NCBI GenBank assembly: GCA_034336665.1
Contig: JAPFBE010000002.1
Coordinates: forward strand, 36,497,406 to 36,561,405
Length of the DNA: 64,000 nucleotides
Direction: 5' to 3'
Source: Luscinia megarhynchos
Taxonomy: Eukaryota; Chordata; Aves; Passeriformes; Turdidae
The first letter of the stretch is position 1, and every line of letters begins with the position of its first letter. Shown piece by piece: positions 1 to 13,600 of this stretch. Below the pieces are notes generated by a model that did not search any database, had not been told where the DNA came from, and worked only from the letters and a program-made list of their open reading frames with translations. The position numbers and the translations under genes were made by a program.

Positions 1-3000
1 TTATTCCAGCCTCTCCTTATCAAGGTCATATCTTAGTGTGTTTGTCCCTTCTGCTACCTTTTGTTAGATGTTCTGAGATTTTCTCTGTGTTCTTTGACTG
101 CTGCTACCCTTTGGACACGTGTTATCCCAGGGCAGTTCCCAAGGACATCCAGGCAGTCTCCGGAGCTGACACAGCATTCAGAACTCTCAGAGGAAGCTGC
201 TGTGCACTGTGCACTTCATTGCAGTCTACAGCACTGACCATCATCTGCTGAAGATGATTTACTACTTATCTCTCAAACCCCTAATAATCTTCAGTCAGGG
301 CTAATCTGAATAATTTCCTGCCATCTGTAGATTTTGCCCTCTGGATGTGCTTCCTTGTTTCCAAATAATTTTGAAATACAAAGTACAAACCATGGGACGC
401 CTGCTGTTACCCCTGTCAACAAATGAGAATCAATGTGTATTCCTTCTTTTCTTTTGCTCTTTACCTCACAATTCATAGGTGGCCTCCCGCGAGGCTCTTG
501 AAAAGATTTTGAAATTTAATTTTCTTTATTTACTCTTATCTATTCCATATTTTATAAACAGTCAGAATATAGTGGTTATTTTTATGTACTAAGTTCCTGT
601 CACTCATCCTTTCAGCCAAGTTACCAGACACAGTAACATAACCTGGACTTCTGCATCAACTTTGCTGCTTTTCTAGGGATAAGCAAAACCTTTGCTATCC
701 TCTGACTCTCTGAGTTACCAAGTGCAGTTTCATATCTATTCATTCTCTTTTTAGCCAGTGGCTCAGTTTCTTTATTTTAATTGATGTCAGCATTATTGTG
801 TTCTACTTGTTTACTGCTTTGTAAGATACCATCTCTCTCCAGTGTTTCTGCTAGTAATGTTTCAAACCTTGCTATTAGTTCATGTCTATTAAAAATATAG
901 TACAGAAAAAGGAAAGGAGGACCAGATTAGGTTTTTCCCCAACATCCTTTGTGGTGAAGTTGGATGAAAAGAAGTATCTTGCTTCCTTTCTCTAATTTTT
1001 GTCTTCCTCAGTTTCTTTTATCCCCAGTGATCCAGGACCTCCTACATATTTTTCTTTTTTTTTTTATTCCATAAAGGAATTTGTGGCTTTTGTTTTACAT
1101 CCTTAGATATTTTCTCTTTAGATTCCATCTCTTTTTTTCTAGTTTTCCTCTTGTACAGCCTTTGCATAGGCTCTGGTTTATTGCCTTCAGTGAGTTTAGG
1201 TTCTCATGTTTGGAAGATTTTAACTTTCTCTTCTATTTTTGTTTTTGTTTTTAATTAGAGTGATTCTTACTTCCGTAACATTTAAGTGTATTGGTTTCTG
1301 ATTTCCTGTTCTTCTCTTTGCTAAGAAGTTATTTCCCTTTTTTTTTAGATTGGAATCGAGTTAATCATTAAGAAAAATTACCACAAAAGGGAAATTTTGT
1401 TTTTCATAATTCTCACCACCACGTTATGGTGTTCTCCCAAGTGGATCTTCTGTTCTTCAGTCATAGAAAGTGGAAGAAAGCTTAACCTACTGCTGTCACT
1501 TAAAAAAAAAATTAGGTCTAAGAGCGTGCAAAATTGAGCACAGTCTTTCAGTCTGTGGTTTGCTGATCCAGTGGCCCTGCCCAAAGCGGACAAAAATCTA
1601 AAAAGGCCAGACAAAATCACATTAGGAGAAATTACAGCCTTAACCTTCCCCATGTCGCCCAAGGTCTCCCTCCTTGGGATGTTCCTGCATGTGTTAAACC
1701 ACTGATGGATTACTGTAACAAGCTCTATTCCCACTTGATCATAGCTGCCACAAATCAAAGAGTTAGAATGTGGAAGCCATCCAAGCTGCCCTCTTCCAGG
1801 GAATGTTCGCAGACAGGCGAAATCTTGGTTTAGGAAAGCTGACAGGAAAGGAGAACTAATATTTCACCGTGGATTAGGCTGTATTTTGAGCTCCATTTTG
1901 CCTACAAACATCTTTCAGAAACCACAAAGGCTAAACAATTTCCATCCTGTAGATAAACAGAGATGCCCCTTCCCCTGAAATGCGCATCATATAAGAATTT
2001 CCTGAGCATTAGTTCATTAAAAAAAACTCCCAAAACATAAAGAAAACAGGCTGCCCCACCAAAAAGGAGCTGAAAGACCAGAAACAAAATGCAATAGTTA
2101 TTGCAAAACTTGTGGCTTTTTACTGAAGGGCTTAAGTCATAAATGGCACCAAGAAAAAAAAGACACAAGTGAAATAATTGGAGAAAAAATAGAATTCTAG
2201 ATAAAAAAAAAGTTTTTGCAAAGTCATGCATAGCACTGATTATTTAGTATCACGTGATTAAAATCACTTGACCTATTTATTTTCTTGATATTGTAATTTT
2301 TTTTACTGAAGTTGTACCAGAACTGATGTACCTAATACTGAAGCAGACCCTCAGATTTCTTCAGTTAAGCTTGAGTACTATTCATAGAAATTTCCTTAAG
2401 AGGCAGTTACCTCAGCCCCAATATCTTCTCTGTTAGTGAATAAAAAATGTGTCCTTATTAAAATTTTCATCTTCTCTCTCTAACCCTTAAATATTTCCCC
2501 TGTGCATCTGAAAGCTGGCCAGCTCCACAGAGTAAACTATAATTGTCATTTTCTTTCCCTGATTTTAATTTTCTTGCAAGATGTCAAACTTCTGTCTGTT
2601 TTTAACCCCTGCAGCAAGACACTTGGGCACAGAACACTCACAGCTACTAGGCAGTGGAGAAAAAGGCAGCTTTTAAAAGTAAGAAATAGGAAATGTTAGC
2701 AACACGGGAGGGGGCAAGGATTGCTGATAGCAAAGAACTTAGGCTGAGCCTAAGGCATACACAGGGGACAAGGAAGCCTGCAGCTGTCTGCCCTCTGAGG
2801 ACCCTTAGCAGGGAGGCATGAGGAGAAAGGAGCTGGCTGGAACACAAGTGACATTTGACATGCTATAGCTTCTGCCTGATACGTTGGAAAGCAGAGAAAG
2901 GATAAAGAAAGAATAAAAAAAAAGAAAAAAAAAGTTAGGGAAAATTATACTGCCTCTTGTACTCTTTCAGTGGGTTTTTCTTGTCTTGTTTGACAGAAAA

Positions 3001-6000
3001 TATTTGTGCACAGTTATCATTCAAGTATGTTTTCCCTACATTATTTCAAACAAAAATAAATGCCAAAAGTCAAATTATTTTCCATGGAAAAAAAGTCCAG
3101 GAATGCAAGGTTTCTTGCAGTCATTCCTTGTGATGCCAGCAGCTGCCCCAGATCCTGAAATGGGCTAGCAGGAGCAGAGGTGAAAGTAGAGCAGGGAAAG
3201 GCAGATCCTGTTGGCTGCAGGGCACACTGGGGCAAAGGGAAGGAGTTTCCATGGCAAATGAGACTTTGAGGTTCTGTCTCAAAGAGAGCAGATGAAGTTT
3301 AGCATGTGCCTGACAGTACTGTGGTGTTTCAATAACTTTCCAGGTGAAATGACTGCAGGAATTGTTGCAGGTGACTAAACACCATCTGAAGGGACCTACA
3401 TCACCACTGTGTGGTATGGTTCCCCTTTGTCCCAGATTGTGGGAAGTGCCATACAGCATCTGCAAAATGATCCCATGTAGGATTAGGTCCCATTAGGATA
3501 TTGTTTAATGAAGTAAAATGCAGTAGAGATGTGTATATAATTAGGCAGACTCATCTGGTCATACCTCAGTAAGCACCTCTGCCTCCTCTGTTCTTTAATT
3601 TTTTGTTAGTGGGTTGATTCAAATTTTCTCATTTCCAAAATTATTTTCATAGGATGCCACCTCTTACAGTAGAATTAGAAATGTCTGGGGAGGATCTTCT
3701 TTATATATTGCTTGCTTTAGAGAGCTGGCATCTATCTGGCTGAAAATGCATGCCCACAGTGTGCAAGTCAGGCTAACAAGGGTCTAGGGATAATTCCTGT
3801 GACACTTGGTGAAGGAAGCCAGTGTGGAAATATTGGAGGAGGCAGAGTTTTGAACGTATGCCACAGAAGGTCGCTGCTCTCAGATGACAGTGTGTTTGCA
3901 AGGAGCAATTCTCAGAATTTCCTTTGGCACTGCACCAACTCAGGAAAAGAGGAAGATTTCATGTTCCCTGCCAGAACGCATCCCTGTAATAATGTGAGAA
4001 TGAACGGTCTGACCCTAAATTATAAACAGCTCAGACTAGACTGTGGTCTGCTGCAGAAACTATCTTGAACTTTGAAAAGAGAAAGCTTGTGTGTGGTTAT
4101 GTATATCTTTCTATGAGGTACTATAAAATAGTTGCCATTTTATTATACATTTAAGGCAACATGTCATTGTGAAAGCATCAATCTTCTCTTAAATGCACCT
4201 TGTGACTAAGATAAAAATGCAGAGATCGAGGTCTTCCTTAGAAAATAACTGGATTTTATATGTTCACCACTAAAAGAAACAGGCTATAGTAATAAACAAT
4301 AGAGTATCAAACAAATCTTATAAAAGAAATCTTATAAAAGCTTGCTGAGGCTATGTAGTAAGTTATTCACTGGCCTTCAGGACAAAACTTTGGATACAGT
4401 GATTTTGAAAATAAGTGCTTCATCAGTTTCCATTAATTTACTTGTTTTGGGGCTTTTTACTTCAATCCAGTTGTGACATCTTTGACCCTGCTGAAGAGCT
4501 GAATGTTAACACAGGAGGCAGGAAACGTGAGTGTATTTAGGTGCAGCATCTTTGACTTTAGGATGGTTTTGTACTTGCAGCCGTGGGGAGCTTAGCCCAA
4601 AGACTAGAGGAGATTTAGCTGGAAGAGGAAACGTGTTTGTAGAGCACATTCCAGCTAAGGGAAAGCTGAAGAAAAATGACCTCTTATCTCACAGTGGCTG
4701 CAGTTGTTTGCAGTGCATGGCAGTGCATACCTGGAGTTCTATATGTTGCCCTGGGGAATATACAGTGGAAGGCACTTTAATTCCCAGTGTTACCTCAAAG
4801 CAGCCATTCCTCTCTCTCCCAACAAATAATAAAGTGTGCAATTCCTGTGTTGCCATGAGGTATTCATGGCCACACAAAGGAATAGCATCCCAACCTAAAA
4901 ACCAGAAAGGCTTCCTGATCCATATCCTGCCTGAATCATTGGAGCATGATCTAGTATTTCGTGAATGAGACAGTGTTAAACTTGTATACATGGCATGTGA
5001 TATTGGATGGAGTTGAACTTGAAAAAAAATAGGCCTTGTAAGGACCAATGTTCAGGGAACCAGAACAAGCAGGGACATAAATGCTGAGCTGTTTGATGGT
5101 TGTAGCAGTTTTTAAGTCAGGTGAAAACCAGCGAGAACTGTCTGGGAAGTAGGTGTGTCATGAGGTATTGAATTCTCAGCCCAGTGGAATGAGAAACTTG
5201 GTAGAATTCTTTTTATTTTTGTTGTTTATGGCAAAGTCATCTGCTTCTATGTTAGCAAGCAGTAAATAGTGATATAAAGTGATTAAAGTGAGTTTTGTTG
5301 TTTCTGGCATGTGGTTGGAAGGTTTTATTCTTTGGTCTGAGTCATTTGTACAAAATATGGTGGTGTGTTAAATTGAAAAATAGATTTTTAATTCTGAAGT
5401 TGCCCATTAGTGAGTTTAGGGCAGTGGTTTGCTGAGGCTGACTGTGAGGGCTTTTGCACATAAACTTGTCTTTGCATCCTGTTTGCATATACTGTCTCTA
5501 GCTGCTCCTCTCTGATAGAACAGTGTCTACTAAGGCACTTCTCAGAAGACTGAACAGTGAGCCTAGCAAGAGATTTCACAGGTACCAATTGTTCTGAATA
5601 TTTTTTAGCTAGTGTGATTGTGAATGGAGAGGAATCTGGCTAGAGAAAGGAGAAACTTACCAAATATTCCAGAACCATTTAGAAAGTTGCTTTTTCTAAA
5701 TTGATTTACAAATTAAAATAAACATTTCATAGTCTTTGAAAGAAAGGGCATTCCTATTTTGCATAACAGCCTAAGGCCACTCATTCTTTTTCCTGCAGAA
5801 AAAAAAACATGCATTAAAGATTTTAGAAGAAGGTAACTATGCAGGGCAAGCAAGCTGCATGTTTTTTGCACATATATGTACTGAGGAGGAAAAATAATGT
5901 ATGCTTCCATCTTCCTCCAAATCCTTGGGCCAGGTACAACATCTGTATGCTACTGTACTGTACACATGAAAGCTGTAATGACTATTTCAGATTACTGCTT

Positions 6001-8717
6001 CCTTTTATTTTGTGGAGCATAGTTATAAAATAATGCCACAGAAATTCTTATCTGAGTTCCTCCTATGCTGAGCTCTCCTGGAGCCACAACTCACCTGAAT
6101 TCCTTAGTCTCACCATGACCATCCAACAGCAGGCAAGAATTGGTGCATCTTTCCTTTCAAGAAAGAAAGAACAAAAAAGAGGGATCCATGTTTCTCTACT
6201 ACTATACATCATTAATTCCTTTAGTGAAATATTGGAAATAAGCACACAAATCACAAGGTGCAATCCATGCTCCCTTGGCAATGCTGTGTGAACTGATAAA
6301 AAGGTAGTATGGTGTTAAAAATGTCTTTTTATGTTTTCTTTATGCATATTATATTGAATAATTGTCATTATTACTCCACACAAGTTTTTGTTCTCCTTTT
6401 TATGTGAACACATGACTGGGAGATCTCTTGTAGTTGGGATTTCTCATCACTCTTACTGTTGTTGTATTTGTATATAACACCCAAAGCAGAACCACAGACC
6501 TGGAGCAGACTGAAATGTAATGGATTCTGTGTCTACACACAAAATTGGCACTGGTGAAATAGCATTTCATAAAGTGGGTATCAGCTGGGGTACCTGATTG
6601 AAAAACTGGAACTTTAATATTTCACATGAGGATGTTTTTCTGCAAGTGTATTCCTTTCTGTCCACAAGCAAGTGACCAAACACTAGAGAGTGAGCAGACA
6701 GATTTCATGAAGGTTTGGCACATTCTTTCAGGTGCTGTACAGTTTGCCCATGGGGAGTACATTATCCTATATGGGATTTCCTGCTTTACTCCTTCCAGGA
6801 GTTGACAACTTCTCCTCAGGCACACCTGTGCTCCTCAGAGGTTTATTCCAGAAGAGTTCAGGTGGTGTTTCCTTACTGCAGTCTCCTTAGGACTTCCACA
6901 GTGGACTGAATTTTTGTTTGTGCTCAAAAAACTTGTGAGTGTCCCTCAGCCCAACCTGCCAACCCCTATCTTGCTGGAACCTCCCACTCTTGTGAATCTG
7001 GTGACTCTTGGCAGATTTTGAGGGGCCAGGAATTCACCATGTTCCCCCCAGATTTGTTGTTCTCCAAAGATGTTTCTTGAACCCCTACAGGCCTGAACCT
7101 CAGAGCTTTTTGATAGATTAAAACTCATTCTATCACAAAATGTCATTAATTTAAATTTGTCAGCTACAGAGGCTGAGAGGCTTCCTCAGCCAGGTTGGAT
7201 AATTCTTACAAAATAGACCTAAACCTTGGATTATTTTTTTTTCCTTAGCAGGAATGCTAGTATTTTTTCCCCCATGTGTGTTTTAGATACACCATCTGTG
7301 GAGAGCAGCAATGTGTTTATCATCAACAGTGAAAATACTGACCTGGAAAGGACTTTTTATTTTTTCAACATATGCATTGAGATGGATATAAGGAAAGCAA
7401 ATACCCCACAGCTGCTCCGCCTGCAGGGCTCTTCTGAATAGCAGAGTGGATCAAAGGATGTTTTTATTTCCTTGAAAGGAGGAAAAATTCATCACTTTAT
7501 AAATCACAGCAAAAACAAATCAAATCAATACCAGGAGCTTTTTAATAATAATGCATTTCTTATGGCTATTCTCAATATAGGTCTCAGCAGTGGATGCTGC
7601 ACACAGCTAAGAGGAATGAAGTAGAACCTGCCCCTGACACTGGTTTTCATTTAGCATTAAGGAATTAACTGGAGTAGGAGACTGTAACATCCCAAGCACT
7701 GATGTGTTTAGAATCTGAGAACTAAGCCTGTATTTTATAGCTTGAGTTCATCTGAACTGTGAAGTGGTATTATAAAATCATTTTTTCCTTTCTTCAGAAT
7801 TCCAGAGAATGTCGGGTAGTTTTATTTTCCTTATCTTTTGTGTGCTGTGGCTGGATCATTGATGCGCTTTGTTGAGTTGTTAGCAAGATGTCCTGAGTGT
7901 CTTCTGTAGTGTATTGCAGTTTGAACACCTTTTTTGGTTGATGAATAAAGGAGAAGCTCTTCCTCACCTTCTGTGGCATGCACTGGCTTCTATCCTGATG
8001 AATGTTACTGTAAGGTGCAATCATTTATTTTAACTGTGTTGAGAGACTTTCAGAGTTGTTATATGATCTTGTTACAAGCCAGTAAATTCATTTTGTATAT
8101 CAAGGGATGAAAGTTAGTGCTGAGATCACTAAATAACACATACATTCAATAAAGCTTTAAAAAATTCTGGCCCATTAATTTTTTGATTAGAGCTAGCTCA
8201 TCTATTAGCAAGTCAGTGCATGACTGGGGAATGGATCCAAGTGCTTCCAAAAATGGAGAATTGTTGGCGTGGTACAACATTGAGCAGTAAACAGGGTATA
8301 AAAAGCTTTGAGTAGTAGAGAAAAGGATTAAGAAAAAGAGAAAGTTTTCTATTACCTCAGAAAGAACTGAGTCATGCAGTTGCTTGGTGCAGACATGAAG
8401 TTACTAGCAAGGGAAAAAAACACATCACAATATTTTATTGTCCCTTTAGCTTTTAGGCCTCCAAGAATAAAACCAAATATATGTGTATGCGTATTTCTTT
8501 GTTTTCAGTTTCCCTTACTAACATTACATGCCTAGACATAGTGAGATAGAGAAAAAAAACTTTTCTTGTTTTAATAATGATTAATACTGTGAATTGATGT
8601 TGTGCTGCCACTACTTTGACCCTTTCATACACACAGATGGCATTGTTCACAGGTATCCAAGTATACCACTGCAGTGTTTTCACTCCAAGTATTACATTTT
8701 TCTTTGTCTTTTTTCAG
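1..8717 (+). other. FHOD3 intron (3' part), no recognised gene
   Basis: AT-rich unique-looking sequence leading to a pyrimidine-rich acceptor (TTTTTTCAG at 8709-8717). I looked for the preceding FH2 exon (the region around the conserved aspartate/tyrosine-rich helix before VDFEQL) and did not find it, so the upstream exon probably lies before position 1. Open frames here, up to 145 codons, show no domain, no codon bias and no splice support. Minor features are a 14-nt tandem pair (AAATCTTATAAAAG type) near 4314-4342 and scattered A/T runs. Confidence 0.7.
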
Positions 8718-8908
8718 GTTGACTTTGAACAACTCCAGGAAAACTTATGTCAGATGGAAAGACGGTGCAAAGCATCATGGGATCACCTTAAGGCTATAGC
8801 AAAGCATGAAATGAAGCCAAGTCTAAAGCAAAAAATGTCTGAGTTCCTTAAAGACTGTGCAGAAAGAATCATAATCCTGAAGATTGTTCATAGACGAATA
8901 ATTAACAG
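8718..8908 (+). CDS. FHOD3: FHOD3 exon: FH2 domain, C-terminal helices (residues 1-63)
   Basis: This 191-nt internal exon starts in phase 0 after a TTTTTTCAG acceptor and ends in phase 2 before a GTACAG donor. It reads from VDFEQLQENLCQMERR to KIVHRRIINR, in which the final arginine codon is split by the intron. The sequence is the amphipathic helical part of the FH2 domain after the actin-contacting lasso/knob/coiled-coil core. FH2 domains dimerise head to tail, nucleate actin and track barbed ends. Near-identity to vertebrate FHOD3 as I recall it makes the assignment firm. Upstream in-frame codons in the intron lack coding character, and the start was set by the acceptor and by family alignment. 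Confidence 0.93.
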
Positions 8909-10454
8909 GTACAGAATTATATTGGTGACAGCAATACCTTGATAGTAAATGACTTGATAAAATTATAAGTTATGACATCATAAATATGTGTGTTTATAAG
9001 TATTTAATGCCCATTCCTGCAAGGAATGTTGCTGGGTTGTATGTGGTGCATACTTTGTTACAGTCTCCATTGAAGAAAGATCCCCACTCCGGAAATTTCT
9101 TTATTTTTGACTAAAAAAAGCAATCATCCAGGCAATCATTCATTTCCAAGGTGCAATAACTGTGTCTTTTTCCTCCTAGTCCCCAAAAGCTAGCAGCTTT
9201 ATAGTTAAGTTGATAGATTTTCGTTTATCCCTTGATTTTTTTTTAAGAAGGCTTGGCTTACTGTCTAATAAATAAGAACAGACCGTATGTAAAAAATTTT
9301 ATAATATGCAGAAGCTGAAACCAGTCTTGTAAAATGAGTTCTTTTGTAGGCAGAACCACTCCTATTTGCAAGATCTTCATCTATGTGTTTTATTCTTATA
9401 CCAGTTGAAGGCAGAATTAAGATTTCTCTCCTTAGGATTTGCAGTTGGGTTTAATGAAATTGTGAGAGATTTTCTGATTTCTGGATGATTTCCAAATTGC
9501 TGTGGTCAAAATTAAGAACTGGATTCCAAATGATCCCAAATTTATGGGTATGCACTTGAGAAGTTGATTCAGCTCTTTTGTTTTTGTAATGACTTAGGCT
9601 TCATGCTATAAGTAAGCAGAAATCCCAACTGCAGTGGGAGTGAATTCATTGATTTCCTGTTGTGTTTATCATATGCTTGTGCCAATAAGAAAAAAATATC
9701 AACTTTTTCCTCTGATATCCTGCAACTGCTATGATAGTTCTTAAAAATGTTTTCATATATTTCATCTTTGTAGGACTGGGAAGACTTTTTGTCCTCAGTG
9801 ATGTTGATGCAGTTAAAAGGAATTCCCATACATTTTTACACATTCAGTGTGCTGCTATAAATCATGCAGTATAGAAGCAATAGAAAAATTGCAAATAGTG
9901 CAAAAGCTCTGAATGCCACAGAAGCAATAAAACTGTGAATTGAGAGTGTCCCAAACTAACGTACTTGGTAGATAATATAATTTTATGGTCAGTTTTCTGA
10001 ACCAGAAATTCTTTCCTTCTTGTGTTTGCTAGCCTGTAAATCTGCATTCTTCTTGTCTAGACTTTGCCCAACATCCTAACAGCCTCTTTGAAGTTACTTT
10101 ATACAAATAAATAGAATTGAAACTTAATAAATATTTTTTCTATAACTGAAATGAAATTGGTCATTCACATGCCAAATTAGTCATATAAAGTGATGGAGTT
10201 CCATAAACATTTTATCTCCTGCATCAGCCTGGGAAAGTAGACTGGGATGAAGTTATCACAGGCTAGACTTTCATGGTTTTAATTATAAAACATACCAATG
10301 TTATGCAAAGCATCCATGAAAATTCTGTAGCACAAAGGAAATAATGGGAGCTACTAAAGTAATAAATGGATTCAGTGAAATATAAGGTTGGTTGTTTTTC
10401 CAAGACACAATCAATAAAGATTTTTTTCCTGTTTATAAATTCATTTTTTTCCAG
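8909..10454 (+). other. FHOD3 intron, 1.5 kb
   Basis: GT donor at 8909 and TTTTTTTCCAG acceptor ending at 10454. AT-rich with no recognised repeat, RNA gene or additional exon. It interrupts an arginine codon (phase 2). Confidence 0.85.
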
Positions 10455-10647
10455 GTTTCACTCATTTTTGTTATTTATGGGCCATCCTCCCTACGCAATA
10501 CGTGAAGTCAACATCAATAAGTTCTGTAAGATTATAAGTGAATTTGCTCTGGAGTACCGCACCACCAGGGAACGAGTTCTGCAGCAAAAACAGAAACGAG
10601 CCAACCACAGGGAAAGAAACAAGACCAGAGGGAAAATGATAACAGAT
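10455..10647 (+). CDS. FHOD3: FHOD3 exon: end of FH2 domain and basic post-FH2 helix (residues 64-128)
   Basis: This 193-nt exon opens with the last base of the split arginine codon and ends in phase 0 at a GAT|GTAAGT donor. It reads [19 protein letters not shown], continues through [20 protein letters not shown], and ends in a highly basic Gln/Lys/Arg segment ([18 protein letters not shown]) before MITD. The first half is the terminal FH2 helix bundle. The basic tail is the post-FH2 region that in formins commonly helps actin and membrane contacts. Because the exon ends in phase 0, the downstream microexon can be included or skipped without changing frame. Confidence 0.93.
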
Positions 10648-13600
10648 GTAAGTGGCAAATGGTATCTCCCATGGCATGTACTTATAAAACTTTCTTTCAC
10701 TGAATATGGTATATGAAGAGTTGTTACTCTTATTTTTATTTTTAGCGGTCTTTGTGCTGTAAGTAATGAACTCTCCTCTCTTAGAAGACCAAATTTACAA
10801 GTCCTTGATTGTGTATATTTTCTGCTTCATAAAAATGTATAGGACAAAACAAACTGAAATTAATTATCCAAAAAGAGCTTCTCTGGGTGCTGCACAGTGT
10901 CCAGAATATCTAGAAGACATCAGGAGTGGTATCTGATCAGCCAAGAATATGAAAAAGAAAAAACCTAGAAATTAGACTCCCTATTAAGAACATAATTTAG
11001 GTGATGAATCATTGTAGCCATTAAGTGATTGCAGCCAAACTTTAATGGATTTTTTTCCTCCATCTTAGAATATTCTAATAGAGTCCTGAGTCTTGATATT
11101 TTATATATTTTTATGTCTATGTATATATATATGCACATACACATATATTTCCTGGGCATGACTGACTACTTTGGGATTCTGGAAGGATGTCCACAGTAGA
11201 TGTTTACTCTGCAAACTTTTTGATTGTAAGATTGCATACTCGTAGAATGAATTAAAATAAGATTAGTTTTCTCAGTATAACAGGTTTCAAAATCCCCTTG
11301 ATTTTTTTTATATCTTCTTTTTTTTTATTTTTTTTTTAAGTTGATGTAGTTCGGCTCAATCCAAATAGAGTTTTAAAAAGTAGTGCCAATACTTAATAAA
11401 AGTTTCCAGCTGTCTCAAAATCCAAATCTGGAGTCTCGATTAAATGCAAGCGTTCATTGCATATGAAGCTACCCTGCCTTTGGCAAGAAATTGATTACAG
11501 TTTTATGGCTCAGGCAACATGGATCAATATAAATATATAAATACATATATATGTATTGGGACTCAAATGAATTGAGATTGTACTTAAGTCACGATCATTT
11601 GTAGATCCTTCCTGGCAATATCCTCTTTACATTTGGAAATCTGCCCCATCGAGAGAAAATGTTAAACCTGCATTATTATCAAAGAATTTTTTCTTTTGGT
11701 ATAGCATCAGGTTAAGGATTTATACAAAGGGTATAATATAGTCATGCAAATTTTCAAAACTACCACTGGAGTAGTGAGATCACTTTCTGCAATTGCTTCT
11801 TCATTTTCCCAATGTGTTCTAAAGGAGCCAAAAGACAGCTTTAACCAAAGAGTTTTGTAAATTAAAATTTTCATTGCCTCACATATCTTTGACACTTTTT
11901 ACTAGTTTAAGCAAGACTGAGATGTAAAGGAGTTACTGTTTTCCTACTGTGTTCCTACAGTATAATGTAGTGTTTATGTATTATCTGTCCAGAATAACTG
12001 CTGTGGCGGGACACAAAGCTTGTCTATATCCTGTTCCTGCAGAAATACAAGAGGGAAAGGGGTTCTGGTCACTGGCAGCTGGGTTCAGGAAGCAGAGAAA
12101 TGGGACCCTTTCAAACCAGAAAAAGTCTCAGGCTTGACAGAGAGTCAGCAAAGGGCAGAGCCAGGGACAATGGTTCCTGAGCATGAAGGAAAGGACTCTT
12201 GCCAAAGCAATAGTATTATTGGAAGAAGATCTCTTGTTAAGCTCAAGATGGTGTTGAGATTTGGCAAGAATTAAATGCCATCTGACAGCTAGTGTTACAC
12301 CAAAAAATGTCTTGCAAATCTTAAAAAAGGGAGCATGTTTGCCTATCACTAATTTATAATTATGGGACAGTCCTATTAGCTTGAAACCAAAAAGCCTGCA
12401 CAAGTAAAAACCAACAGTCTTTAAAATTGCCCTTACTGGAATGTTCTTTAAGGGGGTTGTTATTAATGTGGCCACATAGTTATCTCAGAACTTAGCTAAA
12501 TCTCTTTGACCATAGCCCAGTAATATGGCCTCACTTACCTTTTATTTGAACTGCAGTATATGGTGAAACTGAATTAAAGTTGCATCAGACTGTTTGTCAC
12601 GGCCTCCTCTGACAACTTCAAAGCTCTATCTACCTCAAAACAAGTTTCCAAGTCAGCAGGATGGAAGATATTTATGTGTGAAGAATGATGAAAACGTGGA
12701 ATTTTATTGTAGTTTTGTTTTGGCTGTGACTTGGATCTGGTCTTGATTTTCTTAGTGTTTTATATTTGAAGGCTTGGAAAGGGGAGGTAGATCAGTAATG
12801 CATTGACAATAATAAACTAGTTACAAAGTACTGATAGAAGAAAGTTGAGATCTTGACATTGGAAAGAAATTCTTTGTAGTGTTTATAATATGCAGTAGTA
12901 ATATGGAATTTTACTTTCTGCTTTTGGTGATCTAAAAGTAATATGCAGTTATTTGAAATTTACCTCCCTGTCCTTTTGAAAGTTTCCTCAGGGTTTCATT
13001 TTTATCATCTCACTGTATACTGCTTTTAGGCAGATGAAGGGGGATTTAAACAAAAGCAGGAAAGGAATAAGCCAGAAGCAGCCCAGTTCTTAAGGAGAAG
13101 GCCTGTATCTCTTAAACCTTGTCCCCCCTGCAGACTTGGAAGGCAGAGGGATGCTGGCACATTGTGTGGAGAGTCTGCTGGCTCCTTGCATGGAGAACTT
13201 TCATCAGCTTCAGCAACTTCTCACATGGAGCAGGGCTGAGGAGCACAATGGGGCATATTTCCAGTCTTTCTTTCAGCCTTTTACCACAGATATCTTGGTG
13301 TTTATATGTTCTTGAATAGCTGAAGTGGACTGGGCACTCTCAGTCTAAATTTTGGTGAATTTTGTGTGGAGGAGAGGGGTAAGGAAAAGAAAAAAACAGC
13401 GCTTTGCCACAGTTTCACAGGGAAAATTGCCTAGTCTCTGTAACCTTATATCTGGCTTTAGCCAATAATAGCACTCATCTCTGGCACTCTAAAAATAACA
13501 AGCAAGCAAAATAGGGAAGAAATGATATTATAGATACAAGTCTGAGCTTTTAAATTATTTTTAATAATAGTAGGTAATATAAGCATCTGTCTCTCAGATT

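Noticed and set aside
4531..4968. 145-codon + strand open frame in the first intron
   Set aside because: No recognised motif, overlapped by an equally open antisense frame, and lies within an FHOD3 intron.
1..8717. Possible additional upstream FH2 exon
   Set aside because: I searched for the expected preceding FH2 residues next to AG/GT sites and found none; the exon most likely lies before the window.
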